From Granulosicoccus sp947495035 (GTDB taxonomy: Bacteria > Pseudomonadota > Gammaproteobacteria > Granulosicoccales > Granulosicoccaceae): 64,000 nucleotides of DNA. Positions 33,986 to 43,473 of the stretch are shown in pieces. The stretch is taken from the NCBI RefSeq assembly GCF_050589605.1, contig NZ_JBNGOO010000009.1, one strand, 5' to 3'. The notes under the pieces were generated by a model that saw only the letters and a program-made list of their open reading frames with translations, made no database searches and was not told where the DNA came from. Each line of letters opens with the position of its first letter. Position 1 is the first letter of the stretch. A program made the translations under genes and the position numbers.

Positions 33986-36028
33986 ATGACTCATCTGAAC
34001 CGGTTGCTTCGTCCACGCTCGGTTGCCGTACTCGGAGGCCACTGGGCGCAGAACGTGATCGAACAACTTCTCGGTATCGGTTTCACCGGTTCGATATACC
34101 CGATCCACCCGACTCGCAAGAAGATTGCAGGACTTGCCTGCCTGCCCTCGTTGGATCAGTTACCCGAATCCCCGGATGCCACCTTCATCGGCGTGAATCG
34201 GCACGCCACCATCGACTGCGTTCAGGCGCTGTCGAACATGAATGCCGGCGGCGCCGTCTGCTTTGCATCCGGCTGGTCCGAGCGAGCGGAATTCACTCTG
34301 CAGGACAAGCTGCTCGCAGCGGCTGGTGACATGGCCCTGCTCGGACCCAACTGCTATGGCTTCATCAATTACCTCGATGGTGCCCTGCTCTGGCCCGATC
34401 AGCACGGCGGTTACCGCCTGGATCAAGGCGTGGCCATTGTCTGTCAGTCATCCAATGTCGCCATCAATCTGAGTATGCAGGCTCGCGGGCTGCCAGTGGC
34501 CATGATCATCTGTCTCGGCAATGCGGCACAGATGAAACTGGCGGACCTGCTCGATGAACTGCTCGACGATGCTCGCATCAGCGCATTGGGCTTCTACATC
34601 GAAGGAATCGACGACCCTGTGGCCTTAACGGCCGTTGCCGAGCGTGCCCGAGCCAGGAACACGGGACTCGTGGCCCTGCGCAGCGGACGGACGCAGACAG
34701 GCGCAGCGGCGGCTGCCACCCATACCGCCGCACTGGCCGGTGACAACGTGGCTTCCCGAGCCTTTCTGGCTCAGGCAGGTATCGCCGAGGTGACAACCCT
34801 GGATGCGCTGGTAGAAACCCTGAAGATACTGCATGTGCACGGCCCACTCTCTGCCCGACGTTTCTGCGCCGTGACCTGCTCTGGTGGTGAAGCGGCGCTA
34901 CTGGCCGATCTGGCGGACGGTGTCCTTGAACTTCCTCCACCGACGTCCTTGCAGTGTGAAAACCTGTCGAACGAACTCGGCTCGCAGGTGACGATTGCCA
35001 ATCCGCTGGATTACCAGACGTTTCTATGGGGAGATGCGGATGCCAGCGCTCGTGTTTTCCAGGCCATGCTGACAGAGTACGATGCCGGTCTCTTCGTCAT
35101 CGACATACCACGAACCGACCGCTGCGATCCGACGTCCTTCGAACCGGCCCTGACGGCCATGGAGGTTGCATCGAGGCAGCTGGACATACCCGCCTTTCCA
35201 GTGGCTTCTCTGCCTGAGAACTTTGGCGAAGCGCGTGCCAGATCCATGATCGATCGCGGCATGGTGCCGCTGTTCGGTCTCGAGTGCGCCATTCGCGCAG
35301 TAGCTGCTGCGTCCACACCAGCAGGCTCCACGGGCTGGCGACCGATAGCCTGTCAGACAGCTCATCACCAGGCAGACACAGCATCCGGCAACCGAGAGCA
35401 TCAGCGGGCGCAGGCGCAGTTGCAGTTGCTCGACGAAGCTCAGGCGAAGACACTGCTGAAGGTTCATGGTGTGAACGTGCCGCGATTCGTCACTGCCACG
35501 ACCCTCGCCGCGCTGCAGGAACAGGCTGAGAGCCTGTCAGCTCCCCTGGTGCTCAAGGGCCTGGGTTTCCTGCACAAGAGTGAGGCAGATGCAGTCCGCC
35601 TCGGGCTGGCTTGCATCGACGATCAGGTGGAGATGCCGGGGGCCACGGGCTATCTGCTCGAAGAGATGGTGACTGACGCCGTTGCCGAACTGTTTGTCGG
35701 ATTTCGTCGGGCGAGACCGTACGGCCTGACGGTAACGGTGGGATCGGGAGGCACCGCAGCCGAACTGCTGGAAGACACCGTCACGCTGATCGCACCGGTC
35801 ACGGCAACCGAGGTGGCATCGGCCCTGCAGGCCTTGCGCCTGTGGCCCCTGCTCGACGGGTATCGAGGCAGAGCCCGCGCCGATGTGAATGCCGCGATCG
35901 ATACGGTGCTGCGCTTGCAGACACTTGCCATGAATGAGCCGGAATGGGTCGATATCGAAGTCAACCCACTGATCCTGCGCACCAGAGGGGCCATCGCGGT
36001 CGATGCCGTTATCCGAAGGAGAATCTAG
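33986..36028 (+). CDS. ADP-forming acyl-CoA synthetase, putative betainyl-type CoA ligase
   Basis: A 680-aa single-chain NDP-forming acyl-CoA synthetase. Order: CoA-binding domain (LLRPRSVAVLGG from residue 7), flavodoxin-like ligase domains with the phosphohistidine motif RSGRTQTG...ATHTAALAG (His246), and a C-terminal ATP-grasp domain (from about residue 480; VLKGLGFLHKSEADAVRLG). It would activate a carboxylate with CoA and ATP, releasing ADP. Its place between the acyl-CoA dehydrogenase and a CaiD homologue suggests gamma-butyrobetaine, crotonobetaine or carnitine as substrate. E. coli uses AMP-forming CaiC and the CoA-transferase CaiB instead. Start codon chosen 10 bp after the dehydrogenase stop; the next gene's ATG follows its TAG directly. 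Confidence 0.85.
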   Translation: MTHLNRLLRPRSVAVLGGHWAQNVIEQLLGIGFTGSIYPIHPTRKKIAGLACLPSLDQLPESPDATFIGVNRHATIDCVQALSNMNAGGAVCFASGWSERAEFTLQDKLLAAAGDMALLGPNCYGFINYLDGALLWPDQHGGYRLDQGVAIVCQSSNVAINLSMQARGLPVAMIICLGNAAQMKLADLLDELLDDARISALGFYIEGIDDPVALTAVAERARARNTGLVALRSGRTQTGAAAAATHTAALAGDNVASRAFLAQAGIAEVTTLDALVETLKILHVHGPLSARRFCAVTCSGGEAALLADLADGVLELPPPTSLQCENLSNELGSQVTIANPLDYQTFLWGDADASARVFQAMLTEYDAGLFVIDIPRTDRCDPTSFEPALTAMEVASRQLDIPAFPVASLPENFGEARARSMIDRGMVPLFGLECAIRAVAAASTPAGSTGWRPIACQTAHHQADTASGNREHQRAQAQLQLLDEAQAKTLLKVHGVNVPRFVTATTLAALQEQAESLSAPLVLKGLGFLHKSEADAVRLGLACIDDQVEMPGATGYLLEEMVTDAVAELFVGFRRARPYGLTVTVGSGGTAAELLEDTVTLIAPVTATEVASALQALRLWPLLDGYRGRARADVNAAIDTVLRLQTLAMNEPEWVDIEVNPLILRTRGAIAVDAVIRRRI

Positions 36029-36808
36029 ATGAATCCCATTCGTACGCGTCGCGAAGGCGCCATACTCGAAATCACGCTCGATCGACCCAAGGCCAATGCC
36101 ATCGATCTGGCCACCAGCCGCATCATGGGTGAAACCTTCCGCGACTTTCGTGATGACGACAGTTGTCGGGTGGCCATACTTCGTGCAGAAGGTGATCGAT
36201 TTTTCTGTCCGGGCTGGGACCTCAAGGCCGCCGCAGACGGTGACGCCGTCGACGGTGACTACGGGGTCGGTGGGTTCGGGGGGCTGCAGGAACTGCCGCA
36301 CATCAACAAGCCGGTAATCTGTGCCGTCAACGGTATCTGCTGTGGCGGTGGGCTGGAGCTGGCCCTGTCCTGCGATCTGATCGTTGCCGCTGACACGGCG
36401 ACCTTCGCCCTGCCGGAGATCCGCTCGGGAACGGTCGCCGATGCCGCCTCCATCAAGCTGCCAAAACGCATTCCCTACCATGTCGCCATGGACCTGCTGC
36501 TGACCGGACGCTGGTTCGATGCAGAAGAGGCCTTGCGCTGGGGCCTGCTGCGTCAGGTCACGACGCTGGCAGAGCTCCAACCCTGTATCTGGGATCTGGC
36601 CCGCACGCTGGCAAATGGACCACCCCTGGTGCAGGCTGCCATCAAGGAAATCGTTCGCGAAGCCGAATCGATGAAATTCCAGGACGCCATGAACCGTGTC
36701 ACCCGTCGGCAATTCGCCACCGTCGACCGTCTGTATGCTTCGGAAGACCAGCTGGAAGGTGCTCGCGCCTTCGCCGAGAAGCGCGAACCCGTCTGGAAGG
36801 GGCGTTGA
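36029..36808 (+). CDS. caiD: Carnitinyl-CoA dehydratase / crotonobetainyl-CoA hydratase
   Basis: A 259-aa crotonase closely patterned on E. coli CaiD: ILEITLDRPKANAID near the start, GWDLKAAA at about 62-69, AEEALRWG and the identical ending EKREPVWKGR. The two catalytic glutamates of crotonases are present (Glu110 in GGGLELAL, Glu130 in FALPE). The segment after the second Glu reads GTVADAASIKLPK and lacks the usual glycine pair of CaiD. It should hydrate crotonobetainyl-CoA to L-carnitinyl-CoA. The ATG follows the synthetase stop without a gap, with GGAG ahead, so it is the last gene of the operon. Confidence 0.92.
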   Translation: MNPIRTRREGAILEITLDRPKANAIDLATSRIMGETFRDFRDDDSCRVAILRAEGDRFFCPGWDLKAAADGDAVDGDYGVGGFGGLQELPHINKPVICAVNGICCGGGLELALSCDLIVAADTATFALPEIRSGTVADAASIKLPKRIPYHVAMDLLLTGRWFDAEEALRWGLLRQVTTLAELQPCIWDLARTLANGPPLVQAAIKEIVREAESMKFQDAMNRVTRRQFATVDRLYASEDQLEGARAFAEKREPVWKGR

Positions 36809-36812
36809 GCAT

Positions 36813-36835
36813 GCACGCCTGATCGGCAGGCGTGC
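36813..36835. terminator. Hairpin after the carnitine cluster
   Basis: GCACGCCTG (36813-36821) pairs with CAGGCGTGC (36827-36835) across a 5-nt loop, 4 bp after the caiD stop and between convergent genes. The T-run is poor, but position and stem make a terminator plausible for the operon. Confidence 0.6.
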
Positions 36836-36905
36836 CTTGATCGTGTGTACAGCCGGATGTGTCAGACGGGATACAAGCCCGTCCGATCTTTCAGATGCAG
36901 CGGCG

Positions 36906-38144
36906 CTAGCTGGTCTGCAATGCCTGCACCGGCTTCATCCTGGCCGCCCTGCGAGCCGGCAGATAACCGGACAGCACACCCACGAGAATCGACGTCACCA
37001 ATGCACCAACGATACTCACCAGCGATGGCATCACCGGAAACCCGGTCATCAGCGCCAGAGCGACACTGGCCAGACCGCCGATCAGCAGACCAAGTACTCC
37101 ACCGGTGATGCTGATCAACCCGGCTTCAAGCAGAAACTGCAACAGGATATCTCTCTCGGTAGCGCCGATGGCTTTCCTGACACCGATCTCACGGGTTCGC
37201 TCCAGAACCGAAGTACCCATCATGTTCATGATGCCCATGCCGCCCACCAGCAATGATATGGAGGCAGCGACAATGCCGATGACAGCAACCCCACCCAGAA
37301 TCCGGTTGGTGGTAACGATGTAGCTTGCCATGGTTTCCGAGCTGTAGCGAAAACCATCCGGATGACGCTGAAGCAGGCGTTGCTTGACGCGCTCGGCTAC
37401 CGCCGCAGCGTCATCGAAACGCTCGACTTCCAACTGCAACGTGCCGATATCCTTGCTGCCGGTCATGGCCTGCAATGTCGTATAGGGAACGATGACACGG
37501 TCGTTCGCATTCTGCCCACCAGCCGAACCGATGCTGGACAGAAAATCCCGGCTCTTCGTGGCCAGCACGCCGATGACGAGAAACCTGCGCCCATTGATGC
37601 GCACACTCTGGCCAACGGCATCCCGGCTGCCGTCCAGTACCCGTTCCACGATGGTAGGGGCCAACAGCGCGACCGGACGACGTTCCCTGATATCCAGTGC
37701 TGTAAACAGCCTGCCACTGAGCAACTCGTCATTGACGATGGCCGGATAGTCACGGCCGACACCCAGCACCTGCGCATCACTGTTCCGTCGAGCCTGACTG
37801 GCCTGCCAGCGATTCGGAGGGTAAACGATGGGTGTCATGTGGCGTATGCCCAGCTCCTGCTTCTGTGGTTGCAGACTGAGAAAATCCCGCGCAACGATTC
37901 CGCTGCCACTGCGCTGTGTGCGACCATGATTCTCATTGTGCCAGTCACGATATACCCAGACGGAGTTGAGGCCGAAGGTCTCCAGTTCGGAATAGATGAC
38001 ATGGTTTCCTCCCTTGCTGATGGTACTGACGGCCATCACCGCAGCTATGCCGATGGTGATGCCCAGTACGCTCAAGGCTGTACGCAGCTTGTGATCGAAC
38101 AAGGCATCCATGGCCTGTCGCAGGCTGTCCAGAAAACGATTCAT
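36906..38144 (-). CDS. MacB-like ABC exporter permease
   Basis: A 412-aa membrane protein with the MacB/FtsX layout: one N-terminal helix (ALSVLGITIGIAAVMAVSTI), a long periplasmic MacB-PCD domain, and three C-terminal helices with the conserved cytoplasmic loop RTREIGVRKAIGATERDIL. It overlaps the ATPase gene by 4 bp. With the upstream adaptor and ATPase it makes a tripartite export system; the exported compound is unknown. Confidence 0.93.
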   Translation of the reverse strand: MNRFLDSLRQAMDALFDHKLRTALSVLGITIGIAAVMAVSTISKGGNHVIYSELETFGLNSVWVYRDWHNENHGRTQRSGSGIVARDFLSLQPQKQELGIRHMTPIVYPPNRWQASQARRNSDAQVLGVGRDYPAIVNDELLSGRLFTALDIRERRPVALLAPTIVERVLDGSRDAVGQSVRINGRRFLVIGVLATKSRDFLSSIGSAGGQNANDRVIVPYTTLQAMTGSKDIGTLQLEVERFDDAAAVAERVKQRLLQRHPDGFRYSSETMASYIVTTNRILGGVAVIGIVAASISLLVGGMGIMNMMGTSVLERTREIGVRKAIGATERDILLQFLLEAGLISITGGVLGLLIGGLASVALALMTGFPVMPSLVSIVGALVTSILVGVLSGYLPARRAARMKPVQALQTS

Positions 38145-38884
38145 GATCTGTTTTCCCCGTCACGCTTGTCGGAAGACGCGACCAGAGACTCTCGCGTACG
38201 ACGGCTTTGACGATCGTCCAGTATTCGTCCGTCCTTCAGACGAATGGTGCGAGCTGCATATTCTGCAATCTCCTGCTCATGAGTCACCATGACAATGGTC
38301 TTGCCCTGAGCATGCAACTGGCAGAACAGATCCATGATCTCCAGCCCCGTTTCGCTGTCCAGGCTACCGGTCGGCTCATCGGCGATGATCACATCCGGTT
38401 GATTGACCAGAGCTCGCGCAATGGCAACGCGTTGCTGCTGACCACCCGATAACTCCACCGGCCGGTGAGATACACGTTCACCCAGACCGACGCCCTGCAG
38501 CCTGGCCAACGCCCTGTCACGCCGTTCCCTGCGGCTCACCCCGGCATAGATCAGTGGTAATTCGACATTTCGCAACGCGCTGAACTGCGGGATCAGGTTG
38601 AAATTCTGGAAAACAAATCCGATGCGCTGTCGCCTCAGTTGTGCAAGCCCGTCGCTATCCAGCGTGCTGACCAGTTGCCCTGAAAATCGATATTCACCCT
38701 CATCGATCACATCCAGACAGGCGATCAGATTCAGCAAAGTACTCTTGCCCGAGCCGGATGGTCCCATGATGGCAACGAACTCACCGGCTTCTATCTGCAA
38801 ATCGATACCGTGCAGAACATCGACGGTGACATTGCCGGTTCTGAATGATTTGCAGACACGTGACAGATTGATCACGATATCCAC
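38141..38884 (-). CDS. MacB/LolD-type ABC ATPase
   Basis: A 247-aa ATPase. Walker A is GPSGSGKST, the signature LSGGQQQRVAIARAL, Walker B VIIADEPTGSLDSET and the switch VTHEQEIAEYA. This is the separate ATPase half of MacB-like exporters rather than the fused form. It lies 46 bp after the adaptor and overlaps the permease. Confidence 0.95.
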   Translation of the reverse strand: MDIVINLSRVCKSFRTGNVTVDVLHGIDLQIEAGEFVAIMGPSGSGKSTLLNLIACLDVIDEGEYRFSGQLVSTLDSDGLAQLRRQRIGFVFQNFNLIPQFSALRNVELPLIYAGVSRRERRDRALARLQGVGLGERVSHRPVELSGGQQQRVAIARALVNQPDVIIADEPTGSLDSETGLEIMDLFCQLHAQGKTIVMVTHEQEIAEYAARTIRLKDGRILDDRQSRRTRESLVASSDKRDGENRS

Positions 38885-38930
38885 CGGTCGCTGCGCCCCG
38901 TGACCAGGCCATGCTCGCGACGAGCAGTGG

Positions 38931-39995
38931 TCATTGGGCCAACCTCACCGTCTGCCCATCTTCAATGATCCCGCCATCAGGAATGATGATCTGTTCGCCC
39001 TCTGCCAGACCACTGACCACGGCAACCTCGTTCAGGTTGGACAGCCCCGGTTCGATATGCCGCAACGCGGCCTTACCCTCTTCCAGCACGAACGCCGTGA
39101 ACGCTCCGGATGGCAGTTCGCTCAACACCTGAAAGGGTACGACCAGGGCATCTTCCAGATGCTTCAGTGACAGATCCACGTCCACCTCCTGTCCCAGCAA
39201 CAGATCCGGTGCATCATCACCGGGGGGAAAACGCACCGCCACAACCTGCCCCTCCGACTCGTTCTCGACGACCGTTGGTGCAATCCAGCTGACCTCACTG
39301 TGCCAGCTTGCCTCTGCACTGGCTTCCAGCGACAACTCGACAGACTGCCCTATACTCAATTTCGGCCAATCGCTGGCACTGACCGGTGCCTCGATCACGA
39401 TGCCCTCGGTTGCCACCACGGTGAACAGGGGTTGACCTGCCTCCAGCCATTGCCCGGTTTCCGCACTCTGTTGAATCACCGTGCCGTCAAACGGGGATCT
39501 GATCAGGGCATTGTCAAATCGTAACTGATTGAGTGTCAGTGTTGCCTGTGCTGCCTGCAGCGACGCCTCCGCGGCCAGTTTCTTGTCAAGACTGTCATCC
39601 TGTGCCTGCTCGGATGCATCACCAACACCGAACAGGCGACTGGTGCGCTCGAAGTTGCGCGTGGCAGCATCGACAGCCTGCTGTTGCAGCACGACTTCGG
39701 CTCTGGCCTTGTCCAGCAGCGCGCGAGCCTGCCTGCTATCGAGCTCGGCCAATACAGTGCCAGCCTTGACAACGTCACCTTCGCGCGCACGAATGGCCAT
39801 GATTTCGCCATCCAGCAATGCGGTCAGCGTTACCGTACGGTCATTGATCACCTTGCCGGTCAATTGCAATTGCGAGTCGATGCGGCCGCGTTCCACCGTC
39901 AGGGTGTCCACCACGCGTACGGACTCGCCAGCCTGCCACCAGTAGGCTCCGGACCCGACAAGCATGATCAGCCCGCCGGCCATGTATTTCCACAC
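38931..39995 (-). CDS. Membrane-fusion adaptor of a MacA-like exporter
   Basis: A 354-aa HlyD/RND-type periplasmic adaptor. It has one N-terminal membrane segment (YMAGGLIMLVGSGAYWW), lipoyl halves (GEIMAIRAREGDVVKAGTVLAELDS and FDGTVIQQSAETGQWLEAGQPLF), a coiled-coil with DKARAEVVLQQQAVDAA, and a C-terminal barrel. It is first in the operon adaptor-ATPase-permease. No TolC gene accompanies it; the one at 11.2 kb could serve. Confidence 0.92.
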   Translation of the reverse strand: MWKYMAGGLIMLVGSGAYWWQAGESVRVVDTLTVERGRIDSQLQLTGKVINDRTVTLTALLDGEIMAIRAREGDVVKAGTVLAELDSRQARALLDKARAEVVLQQQAVDAATRNFERTSRLFGVGDASEQAQDDSLDKKLAAEASLQAAQATLTLNQLRFDNALIRSPFDGTVIQQSAETGQWLEAGQPLFTVVATEGIVIEAPVSASDWPKLSIGQSVELSLEASAEASWHSEVSWIAPTVVENESEGQVVAVRFPPGDDAPDLLLGQEVDVDLSLKHLEDALVVPFQVLSELPSGAFTAFVLEEGKAALRHIEPGLSNLNEVAVVSGLAEGEQIIIPDGGIIEDGQTVRLAQ

Positions 39996-40094
39996 TATTA
40001 CTCACCTCGAGAGAAATCAGGCAGGCGCAGTCGCTGGTCGGCCTGTCGAGCGGCAGCCGCTTGCGCACGACCCCGCAAGCCCCTTGCAGCCGGA

Positions 40095-40475
40095 TCATTC
40101 GTCGGCCGGGAAATCCACATGAACATGATTGCCATCCGGATCCCATACATTGTACTGAACAAGATTGGCAGATGGCACTTCAGCACGTTCATAACGTATG
40201 CCCCTGGACTGCAGATGGGCTTCGAAGCGTCCGGCATCCGAGGCCGAAAACGCGAAATGCTCCAGCTTCAACGTCGTTTCCGAACCGACACCCGCTTCTC
40301 CATCGACCCCGACAAGATGTACCACCGGTGAATCAGCTGCATACATCCACGCACCGGGAAACGGAAAATCCGGTCGTTTTCCCGACCGCATACCGAGAAC
40401 GTCCGTATACCAGTCAATCATCCGCTCCAGCTGCGCGGTACGTACGTTGACATGGTCGAGCTTCTTTATCTGCAT
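40095..40475 (-). CDS. VOC/glyoxalase superfamily protein
   Basis: A 126-aa single-domain vicinal-oxygen-chelate protein. The first beta-alpha-beta module begins LDHVNVRTAQLERMIDWYTDVLGM; candidate metal residues are His8 and the later Glu/His in LKLEHFAF and NHVHVDF. Members act as lyases, dioxygenases or resistance proteins; nothing here narrows the function. It is transcribed alone. Confidence 0.85.
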   Translation of the reverse strand: MQIKKLDHVNVRTAQLERMIDWYTDVLGMRSGKRPDFPFPGAWMYAADSPVVHLVGVDGEAGVGSETTLKLEHFAFSASDAGRFEAHLQSRGIRYERAEVPSANLVQYNVWDPDGNHVHVDFPADE

Positions 40476-40631
40476 CTTGCCTGTCCGTCAAAGTCGGAAT
40501 ACCCACCCCATCATAAAGCTTCCGACTCTGCACTGTCAGGCACTCAGCCACTTCCGGGATGCCGACCTCCAGGAGAGCTGACGGACTTCTCGCTGGAACG
40601 GGTAAGACACCTTGTCACTTGACCAGCATGG

Positions 40632-41330
40632 TCACTTGGCCAGCGTGCGCATGCGATCGCCATTGCGATGCTCCTGCGCCAGGGCGCGCCCCACGGCCTT
40701 CTGTCCTCGCAAGGTAGCCAAGGCCAGTGTAATGAGCGCCAGGTACCAGACAGCGCCAGCCAGCAGCACAAGACGGCCATCGATGGGGCCCACTGCTGCA
40801 CGAACCCACAATTCATCCAGCGACGCCAGAGGCACCGGGTGTATTGCAAGCTTGCCACCATAGCTGATTGCCTGAATTCCGAAGATCCAGCTGTAATTGC
40901 GCCGCAGACGGCGTCCCATGGCCTCCGGCAAGCTGATATGGAAATGCAGGGTTTCATAGTCATTAGCCATGACCTCATTCCAGCCGTTGTCGGTATTGAC
41001 CCCCTTGCCCCGCAGGATGGGCCCATAGAAATGATTTTCGAACACGCGCACTCGAGTACGCCAGATATCGAAGAATCGGTACCGACGCCCCTCGAAGACC
41101 AGGAAAACTCCAAGCAACAGGGACACGAGAACAATGGGCAGTGGCGATGCCTCGCGACTGCTGAATGTCACCGACAGAGCGATGCCGGTCGTGACCACTG
41201 CCCAGTTGGTGGTCATGTCCAGACGTGTACGCCAGATCTTGCTGCGATACATCTCACCTCGATACAGATGCGCCAGAGCACCAATTTCCGCCGTCGAGAG
41301 GGGCGCCTTTTCCGTCGTTTTTCCTGGCAT
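40632..41330 (-). CDS. DUF2270 family membrane protein
   Basis: A 232-aa protein with the DUF2270 layout: ALAHLYRGEMYRSKIWRTRLDMTTNWAV at the start, two adjacent membrane helices, the basic FEGRRYRFFDIWRTRVRVFE segment, and a final helix near residue 195. The function of this family is unknown. It is a single gene with no obvious partners. Confidence 0.85.
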   Translation of the reverse strand: MPGKTTEKAPLSTAEIGALAHLYRGEMYRSKIWRTRLDMTTNWAVVTTGIALSVTFSSREASPLPIVLVSLLLGVFLVFEGRRYRFFDIWRTRVRVFENHFYGPILRGKGVNTDNGWNEVMANDYETLHFHISLPEAMGRRLRRNYSWIFGIQAISYGGKLAIHPVPLASLDELWVRAAVGPIDGRLVLLAGAVWYLALITLALATLRGQKAVGRALAQEHRNGDRMRTLAK

Positions 41331-41500
41331 ATCGAAGTCTCTCGCTGCGTGGACAGGACCGAACGGGCAACGACGGACTTCTTGCCTTTCGAACTGAAGC
41401 GGCTCGCAGCCGGATGCCCGTATCGATCAGACCTCTTAGCCTATCGCAGAAACGGCTATTCACCTAACGGAGAGCACAGAGCGTCTACCACATCCGAGGG

Positions 41501-41842
41501 TCACTCCAGCAAGGCATCCAGACGAGCAGCCCAGATGAAGTCGTTCTCCGACAGACCGCCCAGATCATGGGTTGTCAGGGTCACTTCGCAATAGCCCCAA
41601 CCGAAAGCGATATCCGGGTGATGACCTTCCTTGTCAGCCAGCCAGGCACACAGATTGGCCAGATAGGCCGCCTTGGCAAAGCCCTTGAAGATGAAGCGCC
41701 GGACCAGGGCATCACCAGCCTCGCTGACTGCCCATTGAGGATCGATACCAGCGACCAGCTCGGTGATCTGACTGGCCGAAAGTGCAGGCACCTCACCATG
41801 GCAGGGCTTGCAATGTTGATTGGACAGCTTCTTGTTTGACAT
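41501..41842 (-). CDS. phhB: Pterin-4-alpha-carbinolamine dehydratase
   Basis: A 113-aa enzyme that dehydrates the 4a-hydroxy-tetrahydropterin made by phenylalanine hydroxylase, so that the cofactor can be reduced again. The active-site pattern KEGHHPDIAFGWGYCEVTLTTH is intact. It lies 8 bp downstream of phhA on the same strand, as in Pseudomonas phh operons. Confidence 0.95.
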   Translation of the reverse strand: MSNKKLSNQHCKPCHGEVPALSASQITELVAGIDPQWAVSEAGDALVRRFIFKGFAKAAYLANLCAWLADKEGHHPDIAFGWGYCEVTLTTHDLGGLSENDFIWAARLDALLE

Positions 41843-41850
41843 GAGATTCT

Positions 41851-42648
41851 CTAGGCAGATTTTACAATGGGCGGATAGGCAGGTGCGTGCAGGCCGAGCT
41901 GGCGAGCTGTCTGGATATCTGCCAACAGATCGCGTTCGCCTGCGGCAAACAATTCGTCGGCATGCTCCAGCACGAAATAGATCGGCTGATGAATATCGAT
42001 GCGATACGGGGTTCGCAGGATATCGATGATGTCGAACGGCCGTCGCTCGGGTGTCCCACTCTCGACACTGTAAACCAGCTCGGTCGGCGATGAAGCCAGC
42101 CCAGAGCCGAGTGCCTTGTATTGACCACTCTCACGGGTCAGACCGAATTCGATGGTGAACCAGTAGAGTCGAATCAGCCAGGCATAATCTTCCGGCCTGG
42201 CGCGCATGCCGGCCTTGCCGATGCATTCCGAAAAGTCCGCAAACCGCTGATCGGCCAGAAGGGGTGTATGTCCGAACAATTCGTGGAAGATATCGGGCTC
42301 TTCGATGTAATCGAAATCTTTTCGATCACGAATGAAGGATGCCGCGGGAAAGGTGCGATTGGCCAGCATGCTGAAGAAACGCTGAAAGCCGATCAAGGCT
42401 GGTACCGGTTCGACGGTCCAGCCTGTCAACTCGTGAAGGGTGTCGCTGACGTCGGCACAGGAAGGCACACGGTCCTTGCTCAGGCCGACCTTGCTCAGCC
42501 CCTGCAGATATTCATTGGCACAATACTGCCTGACTTGGCTGGCTTGAGCGGCATACAGGTCGGCCCAGACCGCGTTCTCCTCCGGTGAATAGTCGATATG
42601 CCCCGATGCATCGGGAACCTTGGCAACGTACTGACTTGTCTTTTTCAT
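41851..42648 (-). CDS. phhA: Phenylalanine 4-monooxygenase
   Basis: A 265-aa bacterial-type hydroxylase (catalytic domain only). The iron ligands are His122 and His127 in FHELFGHTPLL and Glu167 in YWFTIEFGL. It converts phenylalanine to tyrosine with tetrahydropterin and oxygen. It forms an operon with phhB. In place of the sigma-54 activator PhhR of Pseudomonas, a divergent Lrp-type regulator gene is found 184 bp away. Confidence 0.96.
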   Translation of the reverse strand: MKKTSQYVAKVPDASGHIDYSPEENAVWADLYAAQASQVRQYCANEYLQGLSKVGLSKDRVPSCADVSDTLHELTGWTVEPVPALIGFQRFFSMLANRTFPAASFIRDRKDFDYIEEPDIFHELFGHTPLLADQRFADFSECIGKAGMRARPEDYAWLIRLYWFTIEFGLTRESGQYKALGSGLASSPTELVYSVESGTPERRPFDIIDILRTPYRIDIHQPIYFVLEHADELFAAGERDLLADIQTARQLGLHAPAYPPIVKSA

Positions 42649-42832
42649 GATGAATCCTCCTTCATCACAGTATGGTCCCCAAGTAATGAAAACTCATTTC
42701 GTGCCAACCCTGTTTTCAACTGATATTGTCGCTTTCATTTCAATGATCGGGCATTCGAGAAATAAACGTACCGAAGGTGCTCGATTCGCGGTACGTTTGA
42801 CCTTCATCTCAACCAATTGGCAACGATTGACA

Positions 42833-43294
42833 ATGGACACTCTGGACAAATCGATCCTGGCCGAGCTGCAGAAGGACGGCAAGCAATCGATGCAGGATCT
42901 TGCCGATCGTGTGAACAGCTCGTCGACCCAGTGCTGGCGTCGAGTCAGGCACCTGCAGGACCAGGGGGTCATCCTGGGCTACCAGGCAGTGCTCGATTCA
43001 CGTGCCATGGGATTGCAGGCCATGGCCTATATTCATATCGCACTGAAGGATCACGGCGAACAGAGCGTGCGCGATTTTCTGCACATCGTCGAGACCAGTG
43101 AACAGATCATCGAATGCTGCTCCATCACCGGCGACCATGATTTCATGCTGAAGGTGGTTGCCCATTCGCCTGCCGGCCTGGAACGGTTTCTGATGAAGCG
43201 ACTGCTGGCCACCGGACTGGTCCGAGAAACGCGCAGCAATTTCGTGTTGCGCGAATGCAAATCCCGAGGCGCCTTGCCAAGCGAGGTCATCTGA
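42833..43294 (+). CDS. Lrp/AsnC-family regulator beside phhAB
   Basis: A 153-aa feast/famine regulator. The N-terminal helix-turn-helix (LDKSILAELQKDGKQSMQDLADRV, then STQCWRRVRHLQDQGVI) is followed by the RAM effector domain. The ATG at 42833 starts the standard MDTLDKSIL; the frame continues upstream without similarity. It is divergent from phhA and is the natural candidate for its control by phenylalanine or tyrosine. Confidence 0.92.
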   Translation: MDTLDKSILAELQKDGKQSMQDLADRVNSSSTQCWRRVRHLQDQGVILGYQAVLDSRAMGLQAMAYIHIALKDHGEQSVRDFLHIVETSEQIIECCSITGDHDFMLKVVAHSPAGLERFLMKRLLATGLVRETRSNFVLRECKSRGALPSEVI

Positions 43295-43473
43295 ACACCC
43301 ACTGGCGGGGTAATGTCTCAGGACGAGCTCAGGCCCATTTTTACCAGGCGGCACCGTCCATGAAGGTTCTGTCAATGTTATCGTCTACCGCCTTCCCGAC
43401 GCTGACACATACCTGTCACCTTGATCATCGATCATGCAGCGTCAATTTTCACCACCTGCAACCAGACCACTCC

